Assembly: GCA_019690055.1 (NCBI GenBank)
Contig: JADGGF010000036.1
Coordinates: forward strand, 1-17,346
DNA: 17,346 bases
DNA from: Micromonosporaceae bacterium
GTDB taxonomy: Bacteria > Actinomycetota > Actinomycetes > Mycobacteriales > Micromonosporaceae
Direction: 5' to 3'
The position numbers and the translations under genes are program-made. Under the pieces are notes generated by a model. That model made no database searches, was not told the origin of the DNA, and was given only the letters and a program-made list of their open reading frames with translations. The number at the start of each line of letters is the position of its first letter. The first letter of the stretch is position 1. This document shows positions 1-6,845 of this stretch, piece by piece.

Positions 1-1712
1 GGCCGGGCACGGGCAAGACCGCGGTGGCGCTGCACCGGGCGGCGTACCTGCTCTACACCTACCGGCAGCAGCTGTCGACCCGGGGCGTGCTCATCGTCGG
101 CCCGAACCGGACGTTCCTGCGCTACATCTCCCACGTGCTGCCGTCGCTGGCCGAGACCGGGGTGCTGCTGCGGACGGTGGGCGACCTGTACCCGGGCGTG
201 CGGGCGACCCGGACCGAGCCGGCCGAGGCAGCCGAGATCAAGGGCCGCCTGATGATGGTCGATGTGCTGGCCAAGGCCGTGCGGGACCGGCAGCGGGTGC
301 CCGAGCAGGGCGGGATGGAGCTGCCGATCGACAAGGAGGTGCTCATCCTGCACCGGGCCGACGCCGAGGACGCCCGGGCGGCGGCCCGGAGGTCCGGCAA
401 GCCGCACAACGAGGCGCGGAAGATCTTCGCCCGGCACGTGCTGGACGCGCTCACCCGGCAGCTGGCGGAGGCGATCGGCACCGACCCCTACGCCGATGAC
501 CCGCTCGGCGGCGACGACGCGCCGGGTGACCCGATGCTGCTGGACGCGGCCGACCTGGCCGAGATCCGGACCGAGCTGGCCGCCGAGCCGGCGGTGCAGG
601 CGGCGCTGGACTGGCTGTGGCCGATCCTCACCCCGCAGGAGTTGTTGAACGACCTCTTCGCCGACCCGGACGCGCTCGCCTCGGCCGCGCCGGAGCTGTC
701 CGAGCAGGAGCGAGCGCTGCTGGTGCGCGAGCCCGGGGGATGGACACCGGCGGATGTGCCGCTGCTCGACGAGGCGATGGAGCTGCTGGGCGAGCTCGAC
801 GACGGCACCCAGGCCCGGCTCGAGGCGGAGCACCGGCGGCAGGAGGAGTACGCGCGCGGGACGTTGGAGGTGGCCGAGGGTTCGCGGACGTTCGAGTTCG
901 AGGACGTCGAGTCGGAGGTCCTGCTCGCCACCGACCTGCTCGACGCCGCCACGCTCGCCGAGCGGCAGCGCCTGGTCGAGCAGCTCACCACCGCCCAGCG
1001 GGCGGCGGCCGACCGGCGGTGGGCCTTCGGGCACGTCATCGTCGACGAGGCGCAGGAGCTGTCGCCGATGGCCTGGCGCCTGCTCATGCGGCGCTGCCCG
1101 AGCCGATCGATGACCGTCGTCGGTGACATCGCCCAGACCGGGGACCTGGCCGGGGCCGCCTCCTGGGAGTCGGTGTTCGCGCCGTACGTGGCCGATCGCT
1201 GGCGCCTGGCCGAGCTGACGGTGAACTACCGTACGCCGGCGGAGATCATGGACCTGGCCGGCACCGTCCTGGCCTCCATCGATCCATCGCTGCGCCCGCC
1301 GACCTCGGTGCGCTCGACCGGCGTACCCCCGCGGACGGTGAGTGTGGACGGGTCCCTGGGCGAGGCCGTGGCCGCGGCGGTGCGGGAGGAGCTGGCGTCG
1401 CTGGGGGAGGGGCGGCTGGGCGTCATCGTGCCGGCCGTCCATTGGGATCTCGTCGCCGAGGCCGTACGGTCGGTGGCGCCGGAGGCCTCGTTCGGGGCCG
1501 ACCCCGACCTGACCCAGCCCGTGGCCGTGCTCACGGTGGCGCAGGGCAAGGGCCTGGAGTTCGACTCGGTTATCGTCGTCGATCCGCACGCCGTCGAGAA
1601 GGCCTCGCCGCGGGGGCGCAGCGACCTGTACGTCGCCCTCACCCGGGCCACCCAGCGCCTGACGATCGTCGATCCCAACGGAGGCGCCTGGTCCGGGGCA
1701 TCCCAAACCTGA
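1..1712 (+). CDS. HelD/HelR-type RNA polymerase-associated UvrD-like helicase (5' end missing)
   Basis: Superfamily 1 ATPase, open at the left edge; the reading frame begins at base 3 and about 569 residues are visible. Seen in order: Walker A GPGTGKT at the very start, HelD-like segment GPNRTFLRYISHVLP, motif II VIVDEAQE (near base 1040), motif III VVGDIAQTGD, motif IV NYRTPAEI, motif V AQGKGLEFDSVIVVDP and motif VI LYVALTRATQRL. The insert between motifs Ia and II fits HelD/HelR rather than UvrD or PcrA. Known family role: these proteins bind RNA polymerase, remove it from stalled complexes and recycle it; actinobacterial HelR can give rifamycin tolerance. Homologues are about 700-760 residues, so roughly 150-190 N-terminal residues, including the polymerase-channel arm, lie outside the window. 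HelR versus plain HelD cannot be settled without that part. It ends at TGA 1710-1712, directly before a hairpin. Confidence 0.9.
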   Translation, partial: PGTGKTAVALHRAAYLLYTYRQQLSTRGVLIVGPNRTFLRYISHVLPSLAETGVLLRTVGDLYPGVRATRTEPAEAAEIKGRLMMVDVLAKAVRDRQRVPEQGGMELPIDKEVLILHRADAEDARAAARRSGKPHNEARKIFARHVLDALTRQLAEAIGTDPYADDPLGGDDAPGDPMLLDAADLAEIRTELAAEPAVQAALDWLWPILTPQELLNDLFADPDALASAAPELSEQERALLVREPGGWTPADVPLLDEAMELLGELDDGTQARLEAEHRRQEEYARGTLEVAEGSRTFEFEDVESEVLLATDLLDAATLAERQRLVEQLTTAQRAAADRRWAFGHVIVDEAQELSPMAWRLLMRRCPSRSMTVVGDIAQTGDLAGAASWESVFAPYVADRWRLAELTVNYRTPAEIMDLAGTVLASIDPSLRPPTSVRSTGVPPRTVSVDGSLGEAVAAAVREELASLGEGRLGVIVPAVHWDLVAEAVRSVAPEASFGADPDLTQPVAVLTVAQGKGLEFDSVIVVDPHAVEKASPRGRSDLYVALTRATQRLTIVDPNGGAWSGASQT

Positions 1713-1743
1713 CCAGGCTCCCGGGTCATCCCCGGGCCCCTGG
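1713..1743. terminator. Hairpin between convergent helicase and TIR pseudogene
   Basis: The inverted repeat starts at the base after the helicase stop. CCAGG (1713-1717) pairs with CCTGG (1739-1743) and CCCGGG (1720-1725) with CCCGGG (1731-1736). There is a symmetric two-base internal loop and a five-base apical loop, TCATC. No U-tract follows, as is common in actinobacterial terminators. Its symmetry would let it serve both converging transcripts; the TIR pseudogene stop is at 1745-1747. Confidence 0.6.
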
Positions 1744-1744
1744 C

Positions 1745-2801
1745 TCAGGTCGCCGGGTCGGCGGCGGCGCCGGCCAGCGGCTCGGGCAGCGCCTCCGGGT
1801 GCGCGGTGAACAGGTCGAGCGGGATCGGATCGGGCGCGAGGAAGGCGCACAGCCGCAACAGTTGGTCCGCCGCCGGGCTGGCCGCCGCCAGGTCGGCCCG
1901 GGTCGGCTCCCAGACGGTGGCGATCGTGTGGCGGTAGCCGAGCCGCTCCTCCTCGGACTCGTCGAAGTACGCCCCGATGCCGTTCCCGGCCTCGCGCAGC
2001 AGGGCCAGGTACCGCGCTGGCGGGGTTCCGTTAGTTGCCAGGTAACCGCCGGCGAGATCGACCGCGAGCGGCAGCCGGCCGAGAAACTCGACGATCTCGA
2101 CAGCGATAGACTCCTCGATATGGGGAACGCGTTCCCGCAGCAGCGCCACGGCCTCGGCCCGGCTCATCACATCGATATCGATGGTGTGACCGAGGCGGTC
2201 CCACTGCGGCCGCGAGCTGGGTCTTGCCGACCCCGCCGAGGCCGTGCAGCGCCTGGACCGCGACCGGCGACCACAGCAGATCCTCGGCGAGCCGGTGCAG
2301 CAGGGCCTCGCGCCCCACGAAGTGCGGGTTACGCAGCGGAAAACCGCGCCCCACGAGCCGAGCGTCGCCCGGGGTGGCCGGCGGCGGTGGGTCGGCGACG
2401 CGGGTCCGCAGCGCATCGAGGAGGCTGGCCGGGGGCGGGACTGCGCCAGCGACCGAGACGTACTGCAGGTCGGCTACCGCCGGCAGCGGCTTGCCCGCTA
2501 GCAGCAGCGGATAGATGGGCCGCCGGCCCCGCTGCGCCCGCCGCACCTCCTTCGCCACGTACGCCGAGGCCGCCGCGTCCGGCGACATCACCAGGACAAA
2601 AGCGGCGCACCTATCGATCCGGTCCGCGAGCACCCGACCGAACGGGTCCCCGCCCTCGAGCCGCTCGTCGTACCACCAGGGAACGCCGGCCGCATCCAGC
2701 GCCGCGACCAGCGCCTTGACGTACGCCGCGTCGGCCCGGGCGTAGGAGATGAACACATAGGCACTCGTCGGCCCCGGGGATGTGTCCACACTCGACGGCA
2801 C
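1745..2801 (-). pseudogene. TIR / NB-ARC STAND-type protein, internally deleted and truncated
   Basis: Likely start is GTG 2801-2799 behind the purine-rich AGAGGGA. The first frame encodes a TIR domain (about residues 12-130): YVFISYARAD, WWYDERLEGGD, and AYVAKEVRRA, whose E85 is in the place of the TIR NADase glutamate. A linker and the NB-ARC P-loop GLGGVGKTQ (187-195) follow. Just after the P-loop, at 2200-2215, homology moves to another frame reading QWDRLGHTIDIDVMSRAEAV and RLPLAVDLAGGYL, the late NB-ARC and helical region. The intervening stretch, expected to carry Walker B and the following sensor region, is missing. The second frame stops at 1745 right after the helical region, so the winged-helix and TPR repeats usual in this architecture are absent. 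Without a fix the first frame runs out of homology and stops at 2031. Intact relatives are STAND NTPases thought to act in antiviral or signalling roles. This copy is almost certainly non-functional as a STAND switch; a truncated TIR-only product remains possible. Confidence 0.8.
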
Positions 2802-3137
2802 GCCGATCCCTCTCCCGTACACGCGGTGCCTCCATCGCACCACACCCCGGCAAGCATCGCGATGTATCGGCGCCAGGCGGGTCGGCTGACCGCACGGTCG
2901 GCCGTGGCCCGCCCGGCTACCAGACGGGCGGCCGGCGTGTCGCGCCGCGATCGTCCACCCCGGACGGTGCGCTGTCATGCCGAGTTGGCCGGTGCCGGCG
3001 CACCGCGGGTGGCACGGAACGCGGGGCGCTAACTAGGGCGAGGCACCACAATACGGGCCCGACCTGGTCGGGTAGGTGAGACGCGCGGCCCGCGCGAGGG
3101 CATTCTCTTCGTTCGCTTCTCCTGCCCGGGGTTTGTC
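2802..3137. other. Non-coding gap between two divergent broken genes
   Basis: About 336 bases between the TIR pseudogene start and the Rpn-like gene start. Short ORFs cross it, but none shows recognisable family features. The only structure I see is CCCGACC-T-GGTCGGG at 3058-3072, about 65 bases before the plus-strand start. It should hold the promoters of both flanking genes; I found no convincing -35/-10 pair. Confidence 0.5.
3058..3072. promoter_or_regulatory. Perfect 7-base inverted repeat, possible operator
   Basis: CCCGACC-T-GGTCGGG has two perfect 7-base arms around one central base. The centre is too tight for a clean RNA hairpin, so a dimeric DNA-binding site is the more natural reading. 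It lies upstream of the frameshifted nuclease-like gene. A chance palindrome in GC-rich DNA cannot be excluded. Confidence 0.25.
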
Positions 3138-4044
3138 GTGCCGTCGATTGCTCACGAGCTCAGCGGTGAGATGTTCGGCCGTCGTCCGTCGCTGGTCCTC
3201 GACCTGCTCCCTGATCACCTGGGCAAGGCCGTGCCCGATGACGCCGATCTGGAGGTACCCGACCACCATCTCCACCAACCTGCCGGACTGGCACGCCGAC
3301 AAGCTGATCCTGTTCCGACACGGCAATCGGGTCAGCTACGCCGTCGTGGTCGAGACCCAACTCGGGCGAGAGAACAGCGAACGAAGGCGGTGGCCGCAAT
3401 ACCAGACGATCGTGCACGGCCGGCACGGCTGCCCCACCATCGTCATGGTCGTCTGCGCCGATGATGCCACGACACGGTGGGCCGGCACGCCGATCGAGCT
3501 CGATAACCACGGTTCAGTCATCCGCCCCGTGGCGGTCGGCCCGCGACAGATGCCCCGGGTCACCGACCCCGACCGCGCTCGGGACCTGCCCCTGCTCGCC
3601 GCCCTTTCCCTCATCGGGCACCCGGGCGACCCGCAGGTCCGCACGGCCGCGGTGGCGGCCGCGCTGGCCCTCTTCGAAGACTCACCGATCAAGGCGCGCG
3701 CCCATCATGACTTCATGGTCAAACGCCTCAAGGGGCGCGAACGGGAACTCTGGGAGAACCAAGTGTTGACCACCGGCGGATACCGCTACGAGAGCAAGGT
3801 GTTCCGCGACCTCGAGGCCCGGAGTCTCGCCAAGGGCCGCGAAGAGGGTCGAGCCGAAGGCTTGGCTGAGGGGGAAGTTAAGGCCGGGGCGAAGTACTTG
3901 CTCCGTGTCCTTGACCGTCGGGCCATACCGATGACCGATGACCAGCGTTCCCGGATCATGGCCTGCACCGACCCAGCAATCCTCGACCGGTGGCTGGACC
4001 GAGCCTTGGACGCCACAACTATCGACGACGTCCTCACCGACTAG
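3138..4044 (+). pseudogene. Rpn/PD-(D/E)XK-like nuclease family protein, one-base frameshift
   Basis: The N-terminal part starts at GTG 3138 (MPSIAHELSGEMFGRRPSLV) and matches the opening of a common actinobacterial family I place, from memory, near Rpn recombination-promoting nucleases. Around 3258-3262 the frame must move by +1: frame one gives ...DADLEVP and frame two continues TTISTNLPDWHADKLILF. Skipping G3261 restores a protein of about 301 residues, normal for the family. In the restored numbering D54 (WHADKL) and E72-x-Q74 (VVVETQL) form the expected PD-(D/E)XK-type core. The C-terminus has a charged segment, KGREEGRAEGLAEGE, then a helical tail ending in TIDDVL. The rest of the frame is well kept, so the indel is recent, a sequencing error, or less likely a programmed +1 shift at GTA-CCC-G. 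Nuclease activity is inferred, not shown. Confidence 0.75.
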
Positions 4045-4075
4045 CAACAGGCACAACCGACCAACAACAGGCACA
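4045..4075. repeat. Two copies of an 11-base direct repeat, 20-base period
   Basis: CAACAGGCACA occurs at 4045-4055 and again at 4065-4075, starting on the base after the stop codon of the nuclease-like gene. The exact 20-base period (about two helical turns) is notable, but only two copies exist. Function unknown. Confidence 0.4.
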
Positions 4076-4079
4076 CATG

Positions 4080-4110
4080 GTCACGGCCCTCGACGAGTCG
4101 TCGCCGTGAC
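4080..4110 (+). terminator. Hairpin after the Rpn-like gene
   Basis: GTCACGG (4080-4086) pairs with CCGTGAC (4104-4110), and inside it CGACG (4091-4095) pairs with CGTCG (4099-4103), leaving a short bulge and a three-base loop. It lies 36 bases after the stop codon and 50 bases before the serA -10, so it probably separates the two transcripts. No U-tract is present. Confidence 0.5.
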
Positions 4111-4159
4111 GCGGAGCACGGTGCCCGGTCGGGGAACCGGCGGCGGGTGTCGGCTGGGC

Positions 4160-4173
4160 TAGGCTGACCGGAC
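4160..4173 (+). promoter_or_regulatory. -10 element TAGGCT, probable leaderless start of serA
   Basis: TAGGCT (4160-4165) fits the actinobacterial TANNNT -10 consensus and ends eight bases before the ATG. No Shine-Dalgarno sequence is visible, so transcription probably starts at or next to the start codon. No clear -35 box is seen. The wider motif CTAGGCT-N2-CCGG recurs before the genes at 5824 and 13183. Confidence 0.55.
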
Positions 4174-5370
4174 ATGCGGGCACTGCTGCTGGAGGGGATC
4201 CACCCCGACGCCGTCGCGCGGCTCAAGGCCGACGGGATCGATGTGGAGACGCTCGGCCGGGCGCTGGACGAGGCCGAACTCATCGAGCGCGTGGCCGATG
4301 TTGAGTTGCTCGGCATCCGATCCAAGACCCAGGTCACGCCGGCCGTGCTGGACGCCGCGCCGAAGCTGCTCGCGATCGGCGCGTTCTGCATCGGCACCGA
4401 CCAGATCGACCTGACCGCCGCCTCGGCCCGCGGCGTGGGGGTGTTCAACGCCCCGTTCTCCAACACCCGCAGCGTGGTCGAGTTGGCCCTGGCGGAGATC
4501 ATCGCCCTGCACCGGCGGCTGACCGACAAGAACGCCGCCCTGCACCAGGGCATCTGGGACAAGGCGGCCGACGGCAGCCACGAGGTGCGGGGACGGGTGC
4601 TCGGCATCGTCGGTTACGGCAACATCGGTTCCCAGCTGTCGGTGCTCGCCGAGGCGCTGGGCATGAGCGTCTACTTCTACGACACCGCCGACAAACTGGC
4701 CCTCGGCAACGCCCGTCGCTGCGCCACCCTGGACGAGCTGCTCGCCGTGGCCGACGTGGTGACCTTGCACGTCGACGGCCGGCCCGGCAACAGCGGCTTC
4801 TTCGGCGAGCAGCAGTTCGCCCGGATGAAGCCGGGCAGCATCTTCCTCAACCTGAGCCGCGGCTTCGTCATCGACCACGCCGCGCTGCGCGCCCACCTCG
4901 AGTCGGGGCACCTGGCCGGCGCGGCGGTCGACGTCTTCCCGCAGGAGCCCAAGGGCCGCGGCGACGAGTTCGTCTCCGAGCTGCGCGGTCTGCCCAACGT
5001 CATCCTCACCCCCCACATTGGAGGGTCCACAGAGGAGGCTCAGGCCGACATCGGCTCCTTTGTGGCGAACAAGCTCGCCCAGTTCGTCACCGAGGGCACG
5101 ACGACGCTGTCGGTCAACCTGCCACCGGTGGCGCTGGCGGCCCGTCCCGGGGCGCATCGCCTCGTGCACATCCACCGCAACACGCCGGGTGTGCTCGCCC
5201 AGGTCAACGGCATTCTCGCCGAGCACGACGTCAACGTCGAGGGCCAGCTCCTCGGCACGCGGGGCGAGGTCGGCTACGTGTTGACCGACATCGGCGTGGA
5301 CTACTCCGAGGCGGTGCTGGAACGCCTGCGCGCCATGCCCGAAACCATCCGCCTGCGCGTGGCCTCCTGA
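4174..5370 (+). CDS. serA: D-3-phosphoglycerate dehydrogenase
   Basis: Catalyses NAD-dependent oxidation of 3-phosphoglycerate to 3-phosphohydroxypyruvate, the first step of serine synthesis, in the cytoplasm. At 398 residues it is the short, E. coli-like form with one C-terminal ACT domain rather than the longer ASB-ACT form (about 530 residues) usual in actinobacteria such as Mycobacterium. Visible features: Rossmann motif VGYGNIGSQ near residue 147, catalytic Arg229 in NLSRGF, Glu258 in PQEPKGR, His281 in TPHIGGST, and an ACT domain from about residue 325 (VHIHRNTPGVLAQVNGILAE), which in relatives binds serine for feedback inhibition. ATG 4174 is chosen because homology begins there and a -10 element lies just before it. 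It stands alone, with a terminator-like hairpin upstream and opposite-strand vapB downstream. A 355-residue antisense ORF here is a shadow. Confidence 0.95.
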   Translation: MRALLLEGIHPDAVARLKADGIDVETLGRALDEAELIERVADVELLGIRSKTQVTPAVLDAAPKLLAIGAFCIGTDQIDLTAASARGVGVFNAPFSNTRSVVELALAEIIALHRRLTDKNAALHQGIWDKAADGSHEVRGRVLGIVGYGNIGSQLSVLAEALGMSVYFYDTADKLALGNARRCATLDELLAVADVVTLHVDGRPGNSGFFGEQQFARMKPGSIFLNLSRGFVIDHAALRAHLESGHLAGAAVDVFPQEPKGRGDEFVSELRGLPNVILTPHIGGSTEEAQADIGSFVANKLAQFVTEGTTTLSVNLPPVALAARPGAHRLVHIHRNTPGVLAQVNGILAEHDVNVEGQLLGTRGEVGYVLTDIGVDYSEAVLERLRAMPETIRLRVAS

Positions 5371-5471
5371 CCAGAGCCGGGTCCCTCTACTCAGGACGGG
5401 CTCGCTGACCCAGGGCTCGCTGCTGACTCAGCGACAGGCTCGTCGCCCGCCGACCAGCTAATGCAGCGAAT
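5371..5471. other. Gap between convergent serA and vapB
   Basis: About 100 bases containing GGGCTCGCTG twice in close succession and a small inverted repeat GCTGA-C-TCAGC, which may help end transcription of either gene. A VapC toxin gene would be expected here, downstream of vapB on the minus strand. No PIN-domain start (MxxVDTS-like) can be read in any frame. Confidence 0.4.
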
Positions 5472-5693
5472 TCACGCAGCGGAGGTCTTCCCGGCGGCGC
5501 GCATCGTCTGCCAGCCCACGTAGTCCCACGACCGCGCGGCGGCGGCGTACTGGTCGAGCGCGACGATCCGGCGGTGGCGGGCGACATACTCGCGAAGGGC
5601 GAGATCGACCATGTCCCTCATGTTCTTGACCCCGGACAGCCGCATCGCCTCGGCGAGCGCTTCGTCATTCACGTCGATCTGGGTTACCGACAC
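5472..5693 (-). CDS. VapB-family antitoxin, apparently without partner toxin
   Basis: A 73-residue protein starting at GTG 5693 behind an AGGGGG Shine-Dalgarno sequence. The first 40 residues show the VapB type-2 antitoxin pattern: a short beta strand (TQIDVND), then two helices with EALAEAMRLSGVKNMRDMV and DLALREYVARHRR, a ribbon-helix-helix-like DNA-binding fold. The C-terminal 30 residues (DQYAAAARSWDYVGWQTMRA) would be the toxin-binding tail. In relatives VapB binds and neutralises the VapC PIN-domain RNase and represses its own promoter. No vapC follows; the next 100 bases run into the end of serA. It may be a remnant of a lost toxin-antitoxin pair or a solitary regulator. TATGTT at 5745-5740 is a candidate -10. 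Confidence 0.75.
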   Translation of the reverse strand: MSVTQIDVNDEALAEAMRLSGVKNMRDMVDLALREYVARHRRIVALDQYAAAARSWDYVGWQTMRAAGKTSAA

Positions 5694-5811
5694 CAGACCC
5701 CCTCATGTGGTCAGTGTGTGTCCGCGTCAAGACTCGACAACATACCACCCGCACGCCGAGCCTGTGCGTGTCGGCGGCCGGGCAAGGGTGGCGGCGGGGA
5801 CGCCGGTCGCC

Positions 5812-5823
5812 TAGGCTGCCCGG
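5812..5823 (+). promoter_or_regulatory. -10 element TAGGCT, probable leaderless start
   Basis: TAGGCT (5812-5817) ends six bases before ATG 5824, with no Shine-Dalgarno sequence in between. The sequence CTAGGCT-GC-CCGG matches the motif before serA and thymidine kinase. Confidence 0.5.
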
Positions 5824-6183
5824 ATGTCCACACCTTCGATCGGGCCGGATTTCTCACACGTGACGTCGCAGGCACGGGCGGAGGAGCCGGCCCGGGCAGG
5901 TCAGCTCGAGAAGCTGCTCCTGCTGCCGGAGATCTTCGGCGGTCAGCCCGACCTTCCGCACAACATCGTCTATGTTCCGCTCGGCCTGGCCGAGGTCAAG
6001 CGACACATCGATGAGAACATCATCGCGCCGCTGGCCCGGGAGGGCGCGGTCACCCACTACTCCGCCACGCCGGAGTACGCCGGTGACAGCTTCATCCCGA
6101 TCGCGATCACGGTTACCGCCACCGATCCGGGCTCGTTCACGACCACGATCGCCGTGTGGGGCGAGGCGCTGACCCGTCCCTGA
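5824..6183 (+). CDS. Conserved-looking protein of unknown function (119 residues)
   Basis: I do not recognise the family with confidence. It is a soluble protein without a signal peptide or membrane span. After a variable N-terminus comes a hydrophobic strand-rich core: LEKLLLLPEIFGG, NIVYVPLGLAEVKRHIDENI, then VTHYSATPEYAGDSFIPIAI and a final strand pair ending TTTIAVWGEAL. This alpha/beta pattern resembles small single-domain accessory or immunity-type proteins, but I cannot support a function. Codon use matches its neighbours, and the probable leaderless promoter directly before ATG 5824 supports it as a real gene. It is divergent from vapB (130 bases between them) and convergent with tetR (44 bases). 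Confidence 0.65.
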   Translation: MSTPSIGPDFSHVTSQARAEEPARAGQLEKLLLLPEIFGGQPDLPHNIVYVPLGLAEVKRHIDENIIAPLAREGAVTHYSATPEYAGDSFIPIAITVTATDPGSFTTTIAVWGEALTRP

Positions 6184-6227
6184 CCGTACGGCTCGACGAC
6201 GCGGGCCGCGACGATGCCCCGCAGGGC
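6184..6227. terminator. Weak hairpin between convergent genes
   Basis: The 44-base gap holds CCGTACGG directly after the upstream stop and GCGGG (6201-6205) facing CCCGC (6218-6222) with a 12-base loop. This is a weak bidirectional terminator candidate; stability was not calculated. Confidence 0.25.
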
Positions 6228-6788
6228 TCACAGCGTACGTAGGTAGGCGGTGACGGCGGCCGTCGTGCGGGCCGTGTCCCCGGTGGCGATCAGATCCAGG
6301 ATCGCGCCCCGCAGCACCGCCAGCACCTGCGTGCGCTGCGCCAGCCCCGCCTTGGTTCGCCGCACCGCGGCCGGCTGAGCCGCGGCGAGCACCTGCAACC
6401 AGTCGTCTACAGTGGACTGAGCAAAGGCCGCCCACGGCCCGTCCGGCTCGGTCAGCGAGCGGACGTACGCCTGCGCCCACAGCACGAGCACCGGCCGGTG
6501 GCGCGGGTCGCTCGCCCACGTCCAGATGCGGCCGGCGACCTCGGCCAGCGACCCGGGCGGTAGACCCTCCAGCATGGACAGTTCGTCGGCCCGGGCCCGG
6601 GCGAGCAGGGCCCGGATCAGCCCATCCTTGCTGCCGAACAGGAACAACAGCACCCGGGGGCTGGACCCGATCGCCGCCGCGAGCGGGCGCAGGGACAGCT
6701 CGACCAGGCCGTGGTCCAGCACGTACCGGTAGGCCAGCTCGAGCAGCTCGGCCCGGCGCGCGGAGGGGGGTGGCTCCTCGTCGTTCAC
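6228..6788 (-). CDS. TetR-family transcriptional regulator
   Basis: About 186 residues from GTG 6788 (GTG 6791 in tandem is an alternative). The N-terminal helix-turn-helix is clear: RRAELLELAYRYVLDHGL, SLRPLAAAIGSSPRVLLFLF, GSKDGLIRALLARAR (residues about 11-65), the TetR DNA-binding domain with its recognition helix around residues 42-51. The rest is the helical ligand-binding and dimer domain, including WTWASDPRHRPVLVLWAQAY. It is divergent from a GNAT acetyltransferase, with a 20-base palindrome between the starts, so it probably represses itself and its neighbour until a ligand binds. CAGAAT at 6800-6795 lies six bases before GTG 6788, fitting a leaderless message. A longer ORF reading 180 residues upstream is antisense to the acetyltransferase and is rejected. 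Confidence 0.9.
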   Translation of the reverse strand: MNDEEPPPSARRAELLELAYRYVLDHGLVELSLRPLAAAIGSSPRVLLFLFGSKDGLIRALLARARADELSMLEGLPPGSLAEVAGRIWTWASDPRHRPVLVLWAQAYVRSLTEPDGPWAAFAQSTVDDWLQVLAAAQPAAVRRTKAGLAQRTQVLAVLRGAILDLIATGDTARTTAAVTAYLRTL

Positions 6789-6802
6789 CACGCTATTCTG
6801 CC

Positions 6803-6822
6803 ACTGAAACGACCGTTTCAGT
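6803..6822. promoter_or_regulatory. TetR-type palindromic operator
   Basis: ACTGAAACG-AC-CGTTTCAGT is a perfect inverted repeat with 9-base arms and a 2-base centre. It starts 15 bases upstream of the tetR GTG, just behind its candidate -10 (CAGAAT, 6800-6795), and ends 24 bases before the divergent acetyltransferase start. Its position and shape fit a TetR dimer site blocking both promoters. Confidence 0.75.
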
Positions 6823-6845
6823 TGCTCCGTAGGCAGGGAGGCGGA

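Noticed and set aside
1442..2719. 425-codon plus-strand ORF
   Set aside because: It overlaps the helicase end and lies antisense to the TIR pseudogene; the product is rich in R, P, A and G and shows no fold-like pattern.
4159..5226. 355-codon minus-strand ORF
   Set aside because: Antisense to serA, whose catalytic residues and ACT domain are all present; the antisense product has no recognisable domain.
5387..5587. Possible VapC toxin remnant overlapping vapB
   Set aside because: The frame lacks the PIN-domain acidic residues and VDTS-like start; most of it is the other frame of vapB.
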